A stretch of 20,019 nt of DNA from Bremia lactucae (lineage: Eukaryota > Oomycota > Peronosporomycetes > Peronosporales > Peronosporaceae). Shown here piece by piece: positions 1 to 7,946 of the stretch (within the stretch, counting starts at the first letter, position 1; each line of letters starts with the position of its first letter). A program made the translations under genes and the position numbers. The notes below the pieces were generated by a model, which made no database searches, was not told the origin of the DNA, and saw only the letters and a program-made list of their open reading frames with translations. Where the stretch lies: contig NC_090618.1 of the NCBI RefSeq assembly GCF_004359215.1, positions 1,409,633 through 1,429,651 of the forward strand, in the 5' to 3' direction.

Positions 1-79
1 AGGCGCAGATCTGATGGGTCGTCTGCGAAGACAAACGCACGAAGCGCACGCGCAGCGATAACACGTCGCCGTCGCGTAG

Positions 80-643
80 TGCCTCAGTTGCAACGCGACA
101 ACTACTGCGGCTGCTATCGCGCTGCTAATTGGACTTAATCATCCATCCCACTTTCGCAGTGAGGATGTATATCCGTCGCTTTTTGTCGACTACAATGAGT
201 CGATAGCGCTGCCATCACCTCATAGTAGTGATGAGCACAGCGAGCTAATGGGGAGGGTAATGTCACTATATTTCCCATCCAAAATTCCCTCATTGCTCTA
301 AACATGGAGACGTCCAACGTTGCAAGGCAAATCTGCCTTACATCAACGAGGCACTGTCTCGTCGTCTGCGCTTTCTAGCGCTGCGACCTTTCATGACGGC
401 ACTGCCTATAGAGGTGCAGCTGCTTCTCAATTCGGTAAAACCCCAACATCTGTCGGTCAGACCATCATACGCAATGGGTCTGTTGCAGAAGAGCCTGAGC
501 AAAGCTCAACCGTCGGCACGTGAGCGTGTCCGGTCGGTGTCACAAGCCAGTCGTATGAACGCGGCTATGTGACTGGTGGCATACCACAGATGCCACCGTA
601 TAAGATTGGCCTTATTCGGGTGGAACTAGTGCGTCGCTCGTAG
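80..643 (+). pseudogene. Decayed plus-strand coding region of unknown family
   Basis: Three consecutive plus-strand reading frames look protein-coding but are split by frameshifts. The first is open from 80 to the TAA at 299-301 and includes the stretch SHFRSEDVYPSLFVDYNES. The second is open from about 288 to the TGA at 570-572 and includes ALPIEVQLLLNSVKPQHLSV, followed by a basic, serine-rich helix-like stretch. The third takes over near 549 and runs to the TAG at 641-643, with GGIPQMPPYKIGLIRVEL. Amino-acid composition is balanced across the joins, which suggests one former gene of about 185 codons with two frameshifts. The upstream end may lie outside the window. I do not recognise the family: it could be a host gene relic or a piece of another mobile element. 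Confidence that it was once coding is moderate. Confidence 0.45.
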
Positions 644-971
644 AGCGCGCTACAATCGACGCACATAATTATAATGGCATCTACAGTTCATAAAGGCTCG
701 AAAAAAAACTTGGCTGTGTTTCCCGGATCCCGGTCGTGTTGCATTTGAATGAATCAACCGATTATTTACGAAGCAGAATTTCTGCGCCGCTTTCGGTCAC
801 ATTCCGATGTGGCGAAACAGCGATCGCAGCGAATCAACTTCGCTCATTTGCGTGTGAGAGAAGTCATGAGCGGTACTGTACCCCCTGCTACTTCTACTCA
901 TCACGCTTCTTCTGCTAGTCCATTGGAACTAGCGGAGCGGCTCAGTCGTTGCTTCTTTCCATATGCAGACA
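644..971. other. Spacer between decayed gene and Gypsy 3' end
   Basis: No supported gene. An 8-bp inverted repeat (629-636 with 657-664) lies at its left edge. If the minus-strand Gypsy element kept its 3' untranslated part or 3' LTR, it should be here, but I see no LTR-like end or second copy. Confidence 0.4.
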
Positions 972-1105
972 CCAGTCCGGTATGTCGACGCGCAGAGCGT
1001 CGACCGGTTCCCAAGAGTCGAATCTTTTCGAGTATCCTCTCCATTGGACGACGATCAAAAGTTTGTGCTTCACGGAGCGGCGGGCTAGCAACTTTTTTAA
1101 AAAGA
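972..1105 (-). pseudogene. Gypsy-1 chromodomain
   Basis: A chromodomain at the C-terminus of a Gypsy integrase binds methylated histone tails and steers insertion. The minus-strand frame reads VVQWRGYSKRFDSWEPVDAL, matching the chromodomain core pattern of a W-R/K-G-Y/F block followed by S/T-W-E-P and a helix ending near DIPDW. The aromatic cage positions in WRGY and SWEP are present. The domain itself is an uninterrupted frame, unlike most of this element, and its coding sequence includes the 8-bp-arm hairpin at 984-1004. Confidence 0.75.
984..1004. repeat. Hairpin, 8-bp arms, 5-nt loop
   Basis: GTCGACGC (984-991) and GCGTCGAC (997-1004) are perfect reverse complements around GCAGA. They lie in the chromodomain coding strand of Gypsy-1. 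Confidence 0.85.
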
Positions 1106-1289
1106 AAGCGTTGGCCCAGCAGCATCCATCAATGCAGGCGGCGTCCGATAGGAATTGCGATCCCACCTCCTCGTGGGAGCCTGTCCTGACTCCGTTCAGT
1201 CGCAGCCGCTGAGCGCTGCTGAGCAACGCTCAACTCACGGTCGGCGTCACCATCAGTCTCTTTTGACGTATGAGGGTATGCGATCTCTT

Positions 1290-2590
1290 CTAGATTAACA
1301 TATGATTTCAGACAACCCGCGTAAAAGACGGCGTGCGTCTTCATATACGGCGGAAGTGTGAGCCTATAATCAAGGTCTCCAACCTCGAAACGGCCCGATA
1401 AAATGCGGCATCGTAGTACCTCCAGGTAGTATTGAAACTGCGTTTTTAGGTAAAGTAACAGTACTTAATAATACCTTTTCTTCTACTCTAAGGCGCTCAC
1501 TGTTTTTGCGACCATGTTGGTCCGCATGTTGGTTTGCTTGTCCTGTGCACTTGCCATCGCGTCACTGACATTCGTGTGATAGCTATTCGCTCATTCACAA
1601 AGCGTTGAGCCTCGCTCACGCTTTTGACATCAAAACTTCCAATGATATCGCCGAGATATCAGTCATAGGACGTAGTTGTCAAAAACGAAATATCGTAATT
1701 GTTTAGGAGCACAGGGCATTTCTTGCCGTGACTCCATACTGTCTTACCGCGATTCCATACTGACCACTGCTACACCGGCAGGGTTTCTACGGCAGTTTAC
1801 GTCATTGACATGAAACCCTCACGGGCCATCGTCATATTGACATAACTGTGTCCCTCTTTCGCACCGAGAGTAGTGAGCCCACCCCCTAGTAAGACTCGAG
1901 CTACGCACAAACGAGACTGGTGTCCATGGATGGCGCAGTCCGTTTATATAAAACGGGGTCTCACCCGTACTGGTGTGGACATATTATCATTAGCGAACTC
2001 AAATTGTTTGCACTATTCTTTGGGAGTCGCTTTCGTGCGCAATTCATCTGCAACTACCCGACTGGCACGTCCGTTTGGCCGTTGGTCTCGGAATAATAGG
2101 CTGTAAACATGTGGAACTTGCTAGCCAGCAGCTCAAACACATGTCCCAAAAAACCGACGTATATCGTGGATCCCGATCTGATACAATCGATTCGGGCATC
2201 CCGTGTAGTCACTACAAATGATTTAGAAACAATAGAGCTGCCTCCTTGCCTGTGATCGATGTTTTACATGGTGCTGAACCGCACCATTTTGCTCGGTCTG
2301 TCTACAAAGACGACGATCCCCGTCCGACCCTTATGGTCAGGCGGCATGCCAAACATGAAGTCCAGACTTACTGACTTCCAACAGTTGGTTGAAATCGTTA
2401 GTGGCTTCAGTGGCGCACTACTGGACGGTGCAGGCTTAATGCGCTGACACTGTTCGCAAGAGCGAATATAGTTGGCCACCCATCTATATAGGTGTTGCCA
2501 CCAAATTTTTTTTGACACTCGTTAGAACGTCTTTTTACGGCCCAGATGCCCACTCGATGGTGCATCATGGAGCTCGTGAGTGATCATCAG
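1290..2590 (-). pseudogene. Gypsy-1 integrase remnant
   Basis: Integrase inserts the cDNA. On the minus strand the HHCC zinc-binding region begins with HDAPSSGH (about 2570-2545), then a W-W-x-x-L helix and SCEQCQRIKP (about 2460-2430). The catalytic core starts with SLDFMFGMPPD and GIVVFVDRPSKM (2370-2280). The second acidic motif lies in GMPESIVSDRDPRYTS (about 2205-2160). The region of the third acidic residue (about 2080-2040) is frameshifted. The C-terminal part has KVLLSTVTLPKNAV (about 1470) and MPHFIGPFR (about 1400), then HAVFYAGCLKSYVN (1335-1293). Multiple stops make it inactive. Confidence 0.85.
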
Positions 2591-2692
2591 CTTGTGATCT
2601 GTGTCATGAGGTACATAGAATCTCAAGGGATTACAAGGTAACAGCTGAAGCCATAAGCTTTAGCTAACATGACTAAGCTTAGCCTTCAAGTG

Positions 2693-2716
2693 AGACGAAA
2701 GGGAGACCTTTCGTCT
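2693..2716. repeat. Hairpin, 10-bp perfect arms, 4-nt loop
   Basis: AGACGAAAGG (2693-2702) and CCTTTCGTCT (2707-2716) are perfect reverse complements around GAGA. The position is between the RNase H and integrase zinc-finger remnants of Gypsy-1. Confidence 0.9.
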
Positions 2717-2879
2717 ACCGAAGTAATCCAACGGCAGGCGGCAATATTCGTCCTATCTGTAACTCTCCATAATTTCGGAGGTAAACGAGTTCGTCACGTG
2801 GTAGACCTTCACGGCTGCCAACGTTGACATCCCAACTTGTGCCTTAGCACAAAACACACTTTTCTGGTGTCTTGCCTCG

Positions 2880-3410
2880 AAGTCTGGTCTGCGCGATAAT
2901 GCGTCAGCCAAGACGTTTGACTTGCCCGGCTTGTATTCGACTTTTAAATTAGATTAAGTGAAGAATGTAAGCCAGTTTGCCATTCCAGGCGAGATGTGTG
3001 GTGAGTTTATTGCGGTCCGCAGTGATGCGTGATCCGTAAAAGCCACAAATTCTCAATAGGTGCACGCGAAAATTTGCATCTAATAAATTTTGAATTTAGA
3101 AAGGATACTCGAATGCTAGTGCATACTTTAGAAAGCAGCCCCTTGTCATGCACAGGGTAGTTCAGTTCCGCAGCTGTAAAAATCCTAGACTGATAAGAGA
3201 TGACACGGTCAATGCGCCGGCATCCTTCTGCATGAGCGCTGCCGATTGCAAAATTTCTTCCATCGCAAGAGCTTATCCGTGTCTGGCAATGTCAACACTG
3301 GTGCCTCAACACAAGATTGCTTCCCTGAGGTGAAAGCATCTACTTGTTTCTTTGACCAAATCCATTTAGCATCCTTCTTAAGGAGGTCAAAAGAGGGCTT
3401 ACTACGCATT
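2880..3410 (-). pseudogene. Gypsy-1 RNase H remnant
   Basis: RNase H degrades the RNA strand during reverse transcription. The connection segment LLKKDAKWIWSKKQVDAF followed by APVLTLPDTDK is at about 3385-3270 on the minus strand. It continues with AELNYPVHDKGLLS (about 3160), a TDHASLRTAINSPH-type stretch (about 3030) and VEYKPGKSNVLADALSRRPD (2940-2882), the signature end of Gypsy RNase H. Several frameshifts separate these blocks. Confidence 0.85.
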
Positions 3411-3421
3411 GCATAATTCTT

Positions 3422-3457
3422 GCTCGCTAATTGCTTTATTGCAAGCAGTTAGCGAGC
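3422..3457. repeat. Hairpin, 14-bp arms with one G-T pair
   Basis: Arms 3422-3435 and 3444-3457 pair at 13 of 14 positions, the exception being a T opposite G. The loop is 8 nt and its outermost bases can also pair. It lies at the RT/RNase H junction of Gypsy-1. Confidence 0.85.
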
Positions 3458-4230
3458 CTTAGGAACTGGCTTAGAACCTTCACGTGTTGTGGGATACGCC
3501 ATTCTTTTTTAAAGCTTATGCATTGTCGGGGTCAGCTTGTACACCATGGGTGTCTATGATGCACCCACCACGGGTATCTCGGGGACATCTATGACGCACT
3601 TTTGTAATTTGACGTACAATTGGGCGTCATCTAGAGTCTGCGACACAGCGTCCAAATGACGCTTTTGCGACTCTATTTCGCTAAGCCCGTTCTCAGCTCT
3701 ACTATAAGCGAATATATCGTCAAAGTAATAGGGCGCGTAGGCGGTGCTGACGCATTACGCAACCACTCGGTTGAATGTCACTGGTGCGTTTTATTACCCT
3801 TGGGGCATCACAAGCCACTCCTAAAGCTTATGCTTAATGCCGTTTTGGCTGCATCGGACTCTCTGGTGAGTATGTTACAGTAGCCAACTTGTAAATACAA
3901 CGCGGAAAAGATAGTGACGTTTCCATGGAGTTCAACAATACATCTTTCCGCGGTATTGGCTTTCGCGCCGAAATGGTGGTCGTGTTCAGCGTATTGTAAG
4001 CGTTAACCACGCGCCATCCACCTAGGGCTTGCATCAGTGAAGCGATTTACTCTTATGTACATGTCCTGCCTTGGTTCGCTTTTCAGAGAAATCATCAATA
4101 TAATCGATTTGTTCTTTCGGCAACACCCATTGCCTGGCCACACAAAACTTGGTGCCAGGTTCCAGATCAATTTCGTGCTCGATGCCCCTATCGGCACCAA
4201 TGCGGCTCAAACTTTCTTCTGGGAACACAT
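3450..4230 (-). pseudogene. Gypsy-1 reverse transcriptase remnant
   Basis: The domain copies element RNA into DNA. On the minus strand it begins with HEIDLEPGTKFCVARQW (from about 4186), the conserved entry to Gypsy RTs. It continues with TGGWRVVNAYNTLN and a P-I-P-R-K motif (4034 to about 3930), then a broken MPQG segment. The catalytic motif YFDD is intact at complement 3716-3727 and is followed by a readable thumb-like segment with KLQKCVIDVPEIPVVG (about 3610 to 3550). Frame changes occur between these blocks. All motifs appear in the expected order and spacing, so identification is firm even though no long ORF remains. Confidence 0.85.
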
Positions 4231-4589
4231 CACGATGTTTTAACTTGACTAATAAACGGACTGTCTCTCAAGACATCCCAGCGTCCTTGAATGCAGGTCC
4301 ATTCAACGCAGGACTACTTCTCATCGTCTATTTCACTACACCAGTCTCTCAAAGCTGGGTAGGACTTGGTGACGTTTGACAACCCGTCAATGTGTTGTAC
4401 ACGATATCAGTTGCATAAGCCTCTTGCAGGAGCACATCCTTTTTCGATATCTTGCGTAGAGTAAGCAACTGTGCGTGTACGCCAGTCTATCTATGATCGA
4501 TGTTTTGCCAACGATGGCATATCTAGGATGGGGTAATACGGACTCTCCGTACCTAGCACTGTGAACTTCTCTCTACAGGAGAAGTAACC

Positions 4590-4790
4590 AAAGCTGAAGC
4601 CGAATTATACTTGACCTCCCTCCGATTTAACTAGCGCGCCATTCGCTAAACGAACGGTCACCTCTTCTCGCTTGTTATCCTGGCAAAGCGAATCATACGC
4701 AGCCGGACGCTTTCTTTGAGCCACGAGTTTTAGAACATTCTGTGATGCACCCGAATTTAAAGGAGGGTCATCACATGGTCATAACTTCGT
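4590..4790 (-). pseudogene. Gypsy-1 aspartic protease remnant
   Basis: A retroviral-type aspartic protease matures Gag-Pol and needs a D-(S/T)-G active-site triad. On the minus strand the aligned stretch reads NSGASQNVLKL, with an asparagine codon at complement 4755-4757 where the catalytic aspartate should be, which is a single G-to-A change on the sense strand. About 40 codons later VTVRLANGALV matches the usual flap-region spacing. Stops and frameshifts follow. Downstream to about 4240 the protease-RT linker is not resolvable. Confidence 0.65.
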
Positions 4791-4887
4791 AAACGAGCGC
4801 TATAGACCAGCAGAGCTAAGGTCCGAAATGTCGAGACCTCAGGGACTATGCTACCCATTTGTTCGATAACTAGGTAGCTTCAGAGTC

Positions 4888-4920
4888 AGCGTCAGTAGGG
4901 CATCCCGCCCCTACTGCGCT
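4888..4920. repeat. Hairpin, 8-bp plus 4-bp stem with one bulge
   Basis: CAGTAGGG (4893-4900) pairs with CCCTACTG (4909-4916). AGCG (4888-4891) pairs with CGCT (4917-4920) after a single bulged T. It lies between the gag knuckle and protease of Gypsy-1, 61 bp from the larger hairpin at 4982. Confidence 0.85.
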
Positions 4921-4981
4921 CCTGCATATCCCGAACCCTTAGTGGTTGATGCGAAACTGTCGCGTCTCGCACGCGGGTTTT

Positions 4982-5034
4982 TGTCATCACCCTGTGGGTA
5001 GGCCAGAGGACTGCCTACCCACAGGGTGATGGCA
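4982..5034. repeat. Long foldback, 22-bp arms, 9-nt loop
   Basis: Arms 4982-5003 and 5013-5034 are reverse complements at 21 of 22 positions, with 19 contiguous pairs next to the 9-nt loop CAGAGGACT. The single mismatch is the third base from the outer end. The foldback lies immediately downstream (sense direction) of the broken gag zinc knuckle of Gypsy-1. It is the strongest secondary-structure element in the window. Confidence 0.95.
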
Positions 5035-5039
5035 AGAAG

Positions 5040-5875
5040 GCTCGCTGTTATGCCAGAGTCACTGTTGATCATATGCCGCGCTTGCCACACTTGTAGCAGA
5101 ATATGTCTACATTTCCCAACTCCATTGGATTGGCATCCGACTTCTCGGCCGACGGCTTATACTAAGCTATTGCCGAGGCACTGTTGAAGGATTGCTCCTC
5201 AACTAAGGCAATTTAAATTGCATCTTCCATCGTCAACGGCAACTTTCTAAAAAGGGCCTGTCGCGATGGGTCACGCACAATCCGTTTATGAACGTGGGCA
5301 CCTTAAAGTGTTCCAGGATCGGACCCCGGACCCACACTAATGGACGCCCACAGCGAGCGCATCTCCTGCACATATTCCTCCAGGGGGCGCTTCGCCTGTC
5401 GCGCTCCAAAGAAGCCCACCTGAAGCAACACATCGTTGTTCGGCGGCTTATACATGGTGCCAATCTTTGTCTTAAAGATAGCTCATGAAGGGAATTTCTT
5501 ATCGTCTACCATAAGCGACGAGTAAGACCATTCTAAGGCCTTACCGCGCAGGTGCGACATGGCGAACATCACTATCCGGCTGTCATCCTTGATGAGCTGT
5601 GCCACACACCGTTGCTCCACGGCTAACAGCCAGTGGACAATCGTCTGCGCTGCAGTTTCATCGAGATTGGGCGGTTCCATCTGTATGGGCCTCGGCTGAT
5701 ACGGCCGGGCAGAGAGCATCTCAGAGACCTGTTAAGAGCCTCACGCCGAGCCTGCTCCCGCATAAGCTCATATTGAGTGTTAGTGACGGACTCCGCCGCA
5801 GCATGGCTCTGTGCCTCGGACGCGGCTCTTCGCTGTCCGAAAGTGACGTCACGGGAGCGGTAAATCCGGCTCCAT
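5040..5875 (-). pseudogene. Gypsy-1 gag remnant with broken zinc knuckle
   Basis: Gag packages the element RNA. A candidate start ATG is at complement 5873-5875, followed after a few codons by a frameshift into an alanine-, glutamate- and arginine-rich helical stretch ending near 5720. The retrotransposon gag core follows (about 5700 to 5483), with FAMSHLRGKALEWSYSSL, the typical pattern of a hydrophobic helix and W before a downstream helix. A second core segment (about 5420 to 5240) contains HFKVPTFINGLC. The CCHC knuckle begins CYKCGKRG at complement 5098-5075, but the expected histidine codon is lost to a frameshift. Gag ends just upstream of the strong hairpin at 4982-5034. Confidence 0.8.
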
Positions 5876-5975
5876 GTGCGTACTTACGAACTAGGAAGCG
5901 GTTTTAAGACTGATTTATATCTAATCGAAATAATAATAAAACCTACCATCCAATAAATGCAAGCCACCTTTGTAG

Positions 5976-6416
5976 ATGTGCACCCCTACAGTGCGAGCGT
6001 ATTTTTCTGAATACCTCGGATTACGGATGACGCCAGACGTTATCCCTTCCAATGTGAATGCACCCAAGCGCATCACATACACAAAGGTTGGAAACTTTGT
6101 GCACCACGCCCAAGTGGCAGGCTTAAGTACTTCACATAAAATAACTGATCATCCCGTTAAGTACACAAAGTGTGCTTATAGGGTTTGTGTGACATCGGGC
6201 AAGTTTGGCCTACACTCAAATTGGCTAGAAAGACTCTACAGGGATGACGGTTTGCTAAAGACTGCTAGAAAGGCCTGGAGCAAGTCTAACGAGGCGGACA
6301 TTAGCAGAAAAATTCACAAAACCTTCACTGAAGGACAAAAGACCGACTTCGATCCATACATAGACTTTGGTTTCTACTTTATATCGGTTTTAGTGTATAT
6401 TTTACTTTTCCGTTGA
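5976..6416 (+). CDS. Unassigned 146-codon ORF
   Basis: The ATG at 5976 directly follows an in-frame TAG, so the frame cannot extend upstream. The predicted protein is 146 residues, mixed polar in its first 125 residues with many K, T, H and D. It ends in a hydrophobic segment (about residues 130-145, ending VLVYILLFR) that could be a single C-terminal membrane anchor. No signal peptide, RXLR or zinc motif is visible. The surroundings are AT-rich, where a 146-codon open frame is not expected by chance, and the composition is not merely AT-driven. It starts about 100 bp from the gag end of the minus-strand Gypsy-1, so it might be a relic of something interrupted by that element. I do not recognise a family. 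Real gene or gene fragment: uncertain. Confidence 0.4.
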   Translation: MCTPTVRAYFSEYLGLRMTPDVIPSNVNAPKRITYTKVGNFVHHAQVAGLSTSHKITDHPVKYTKCAYRVCVTSGKFGLHSNWLERLYRDDGLLKTARKAWSKSNEADISRKIHKTFTEGQKTDFDPYIDFGFYFISVLVYILLFR

Positions 6417-7895
6417 AAATTTTATGTGCTGTTTTAGCCCTTTGTAATTTGAAATGAAGATTCTTAATAATCACTAAATTATTTAAGAGAATCTCATATG
6501 GCGGCCTTTGCAGCTGTTTGAGGCAGGAATACGGACGCGCTTATATTAAACTCTTACGTGAGCCTCCGCAATTTTTTCAGACTTGATTATCACTACATTA
6601 TGCGAAGCGAATATAACTAGATTGGGTCAGTGAGCGAAGCTTCGTCCTTACTTAATTACAGACGTCCCACTTTCACAAAACACAACTTTTATGCACAAGC
6701 GCAGATTGCTCGCAATAGACGCGTGCAATTTTAAGAATATATTGCAAACTCTGCTAGCATACTTTATTATGGCGCGTGAAGGCTGGCAGTCAAACGTCAA
6801 CGTGCCGACTCGGCTGATAGCATCGTCGCTTTTTAATCATGGATTTACGTTTTTGAAAGGCTTTCTGCATGTAAGAGGAGTTTGATAAGAGAGCTACTAT
6901 TCCAAAACCTTTCACTGTTGCCAGCAATTATGCAAAGCGCAACAATTCATTTTTGTTGCCATGCACAAACTTTCGCTATCACATTAACATTTGTATTTTC
7001 AAATTTAATAAAATTTTAAGAAAATTTCAAATTAATCTTGCACAAGTATTTTTGCTCGGTTGTCTCCTAGTTGCTTTAAATCGACAAAGCGACAGTCAGC
7101 TGCGTCTGCATATTCTAAACACACATTAAATAGTATCAACAAGCTTTTAGCTGCAGCAGATGTAAGAGCACAAAGTGTCACATTATCGCTATCATGTTTC
7201 TACAATAAAAAAACTGCCTCAAGAATAAAATGCATCAGATCACTTGAAACGCACTAATTTCACACTTCTTTCCAAAACCATTCTTTAAAACGCTCTACCA
7301 ACTTACATTGCTGACATAAGGACAGTGTTGCATGCCGACAAGAGTCACCGCAAAACGTTTTGTAATTGCGCGAAAACCTTAATATGTTTCTATAACAGAA
7401 ATACATTGAGATACCATATCACAAGAAGCTCGTACGTTTCAGTAAAGCTAAATCACATTCCCCCATCCTTATTCTAAAGTTCATGTTAATAATATCCGCT
7501 CCTTTTTCATAAGTAAAAGACATAAAATGGTCAAGTAACACTGCGATTATAAACACAATATGGCCGTCAATACTCATCGTTGGACAAAATACATACGCAA
7601 TGTAAAAGGTTGCCCGAACGCTGTGACATTTCGAACTGAATTCGTGGAGTAACGGTCAGAAATGACAAGGGGGGTAGCTTGACGAGACGAATGGAACTTT
7701 AATTCGCTTGTCGACTTTTATATAATATGTTGAATCACAAAAATAAGTGTCTCTCCGATCCAAAAAAAGGCGGTTGCGAATAATCCTAACGATAAGTGGT
7801 TACACTATCATGTGCTTCACACCAAACATGTCTACCACATCATATTGTAGCCAAGCTACCCTGACGACACCGGACATGTGGATTGACAAACTTCC
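6417..7895. other. AT-rich intergenic spacer upstream of the TBC gene
   Basis: About 1.5 kb of AT-rich sequence with only short frames (for example 6691-6885, 7060-7257 and 7747-7950) that show no recognisable motif. I see no retroelement coding, no strong hairpin beyond short self-complementary words, and no RNA gene. Confidence 0.5.
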
Positions 7896-7928
7896 ACGTC
7901 GCCCACCTCTCCCCCTTCCTAATTCTCT
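7896..7928 (+). promoter_or_regulatory. Pyrimidine-rich leader before the TBC gene, possible oomycete initiator region
   Basis: A C/T-rich run ending CCTTCCTAATTCTCTGG lies just upstream of the start codon at 7947. Oomycete core promoters often have an initiator followed by a CAWTTT-type element close to the start codon, and this stretch resembles that only loosely. No TATA box is seen. Confidence 0.2.
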
Positions 7929-7946
7929 GGCACGTCGTACGTCTTC

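Larger units (their letters stand above)
972..5875 (-). mobile_element. Near-complete, degenerate Ty3/Gypsy retrotransposon with chromodomain (Gypsy-1)
   Basis: Read on the minus strand, the canonical Ty3/Gypsy order is present: gag (5875 to about 5040), protease (near 4757), reverse transcriptase (about 4230 to 3450), RNase H (about 3410 to 2880), integrase (about 2590 to 1290) and chromodomain (about 1105 to 972). The internal region is about 4.9 kb, close to the usual length, so the order is intact but the reading frame is not: stops and frameshifts break every domain. I could not identify the flanking LTRs. In this family integration is targeted to chromatin through the chromodomain. The copy is certainly non-autonomous. 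Domains are listed separately. Confidence 0.88.

Noticed and set aside
749..1189. Plus-strand ORF of 146 codons
   Set aside because: Its 3' half is antisense to the Gypsy-1 integrase-chromodomain region, whose motifs are clear; its composition is R/S/P-rich as expected for a shadow frame.
4037..4243. Plus-strand ORF of 68 codons
   Set aside because: Exactly antisense to the HEIDLEPGTKF entry of the Gypsy-1 RT.
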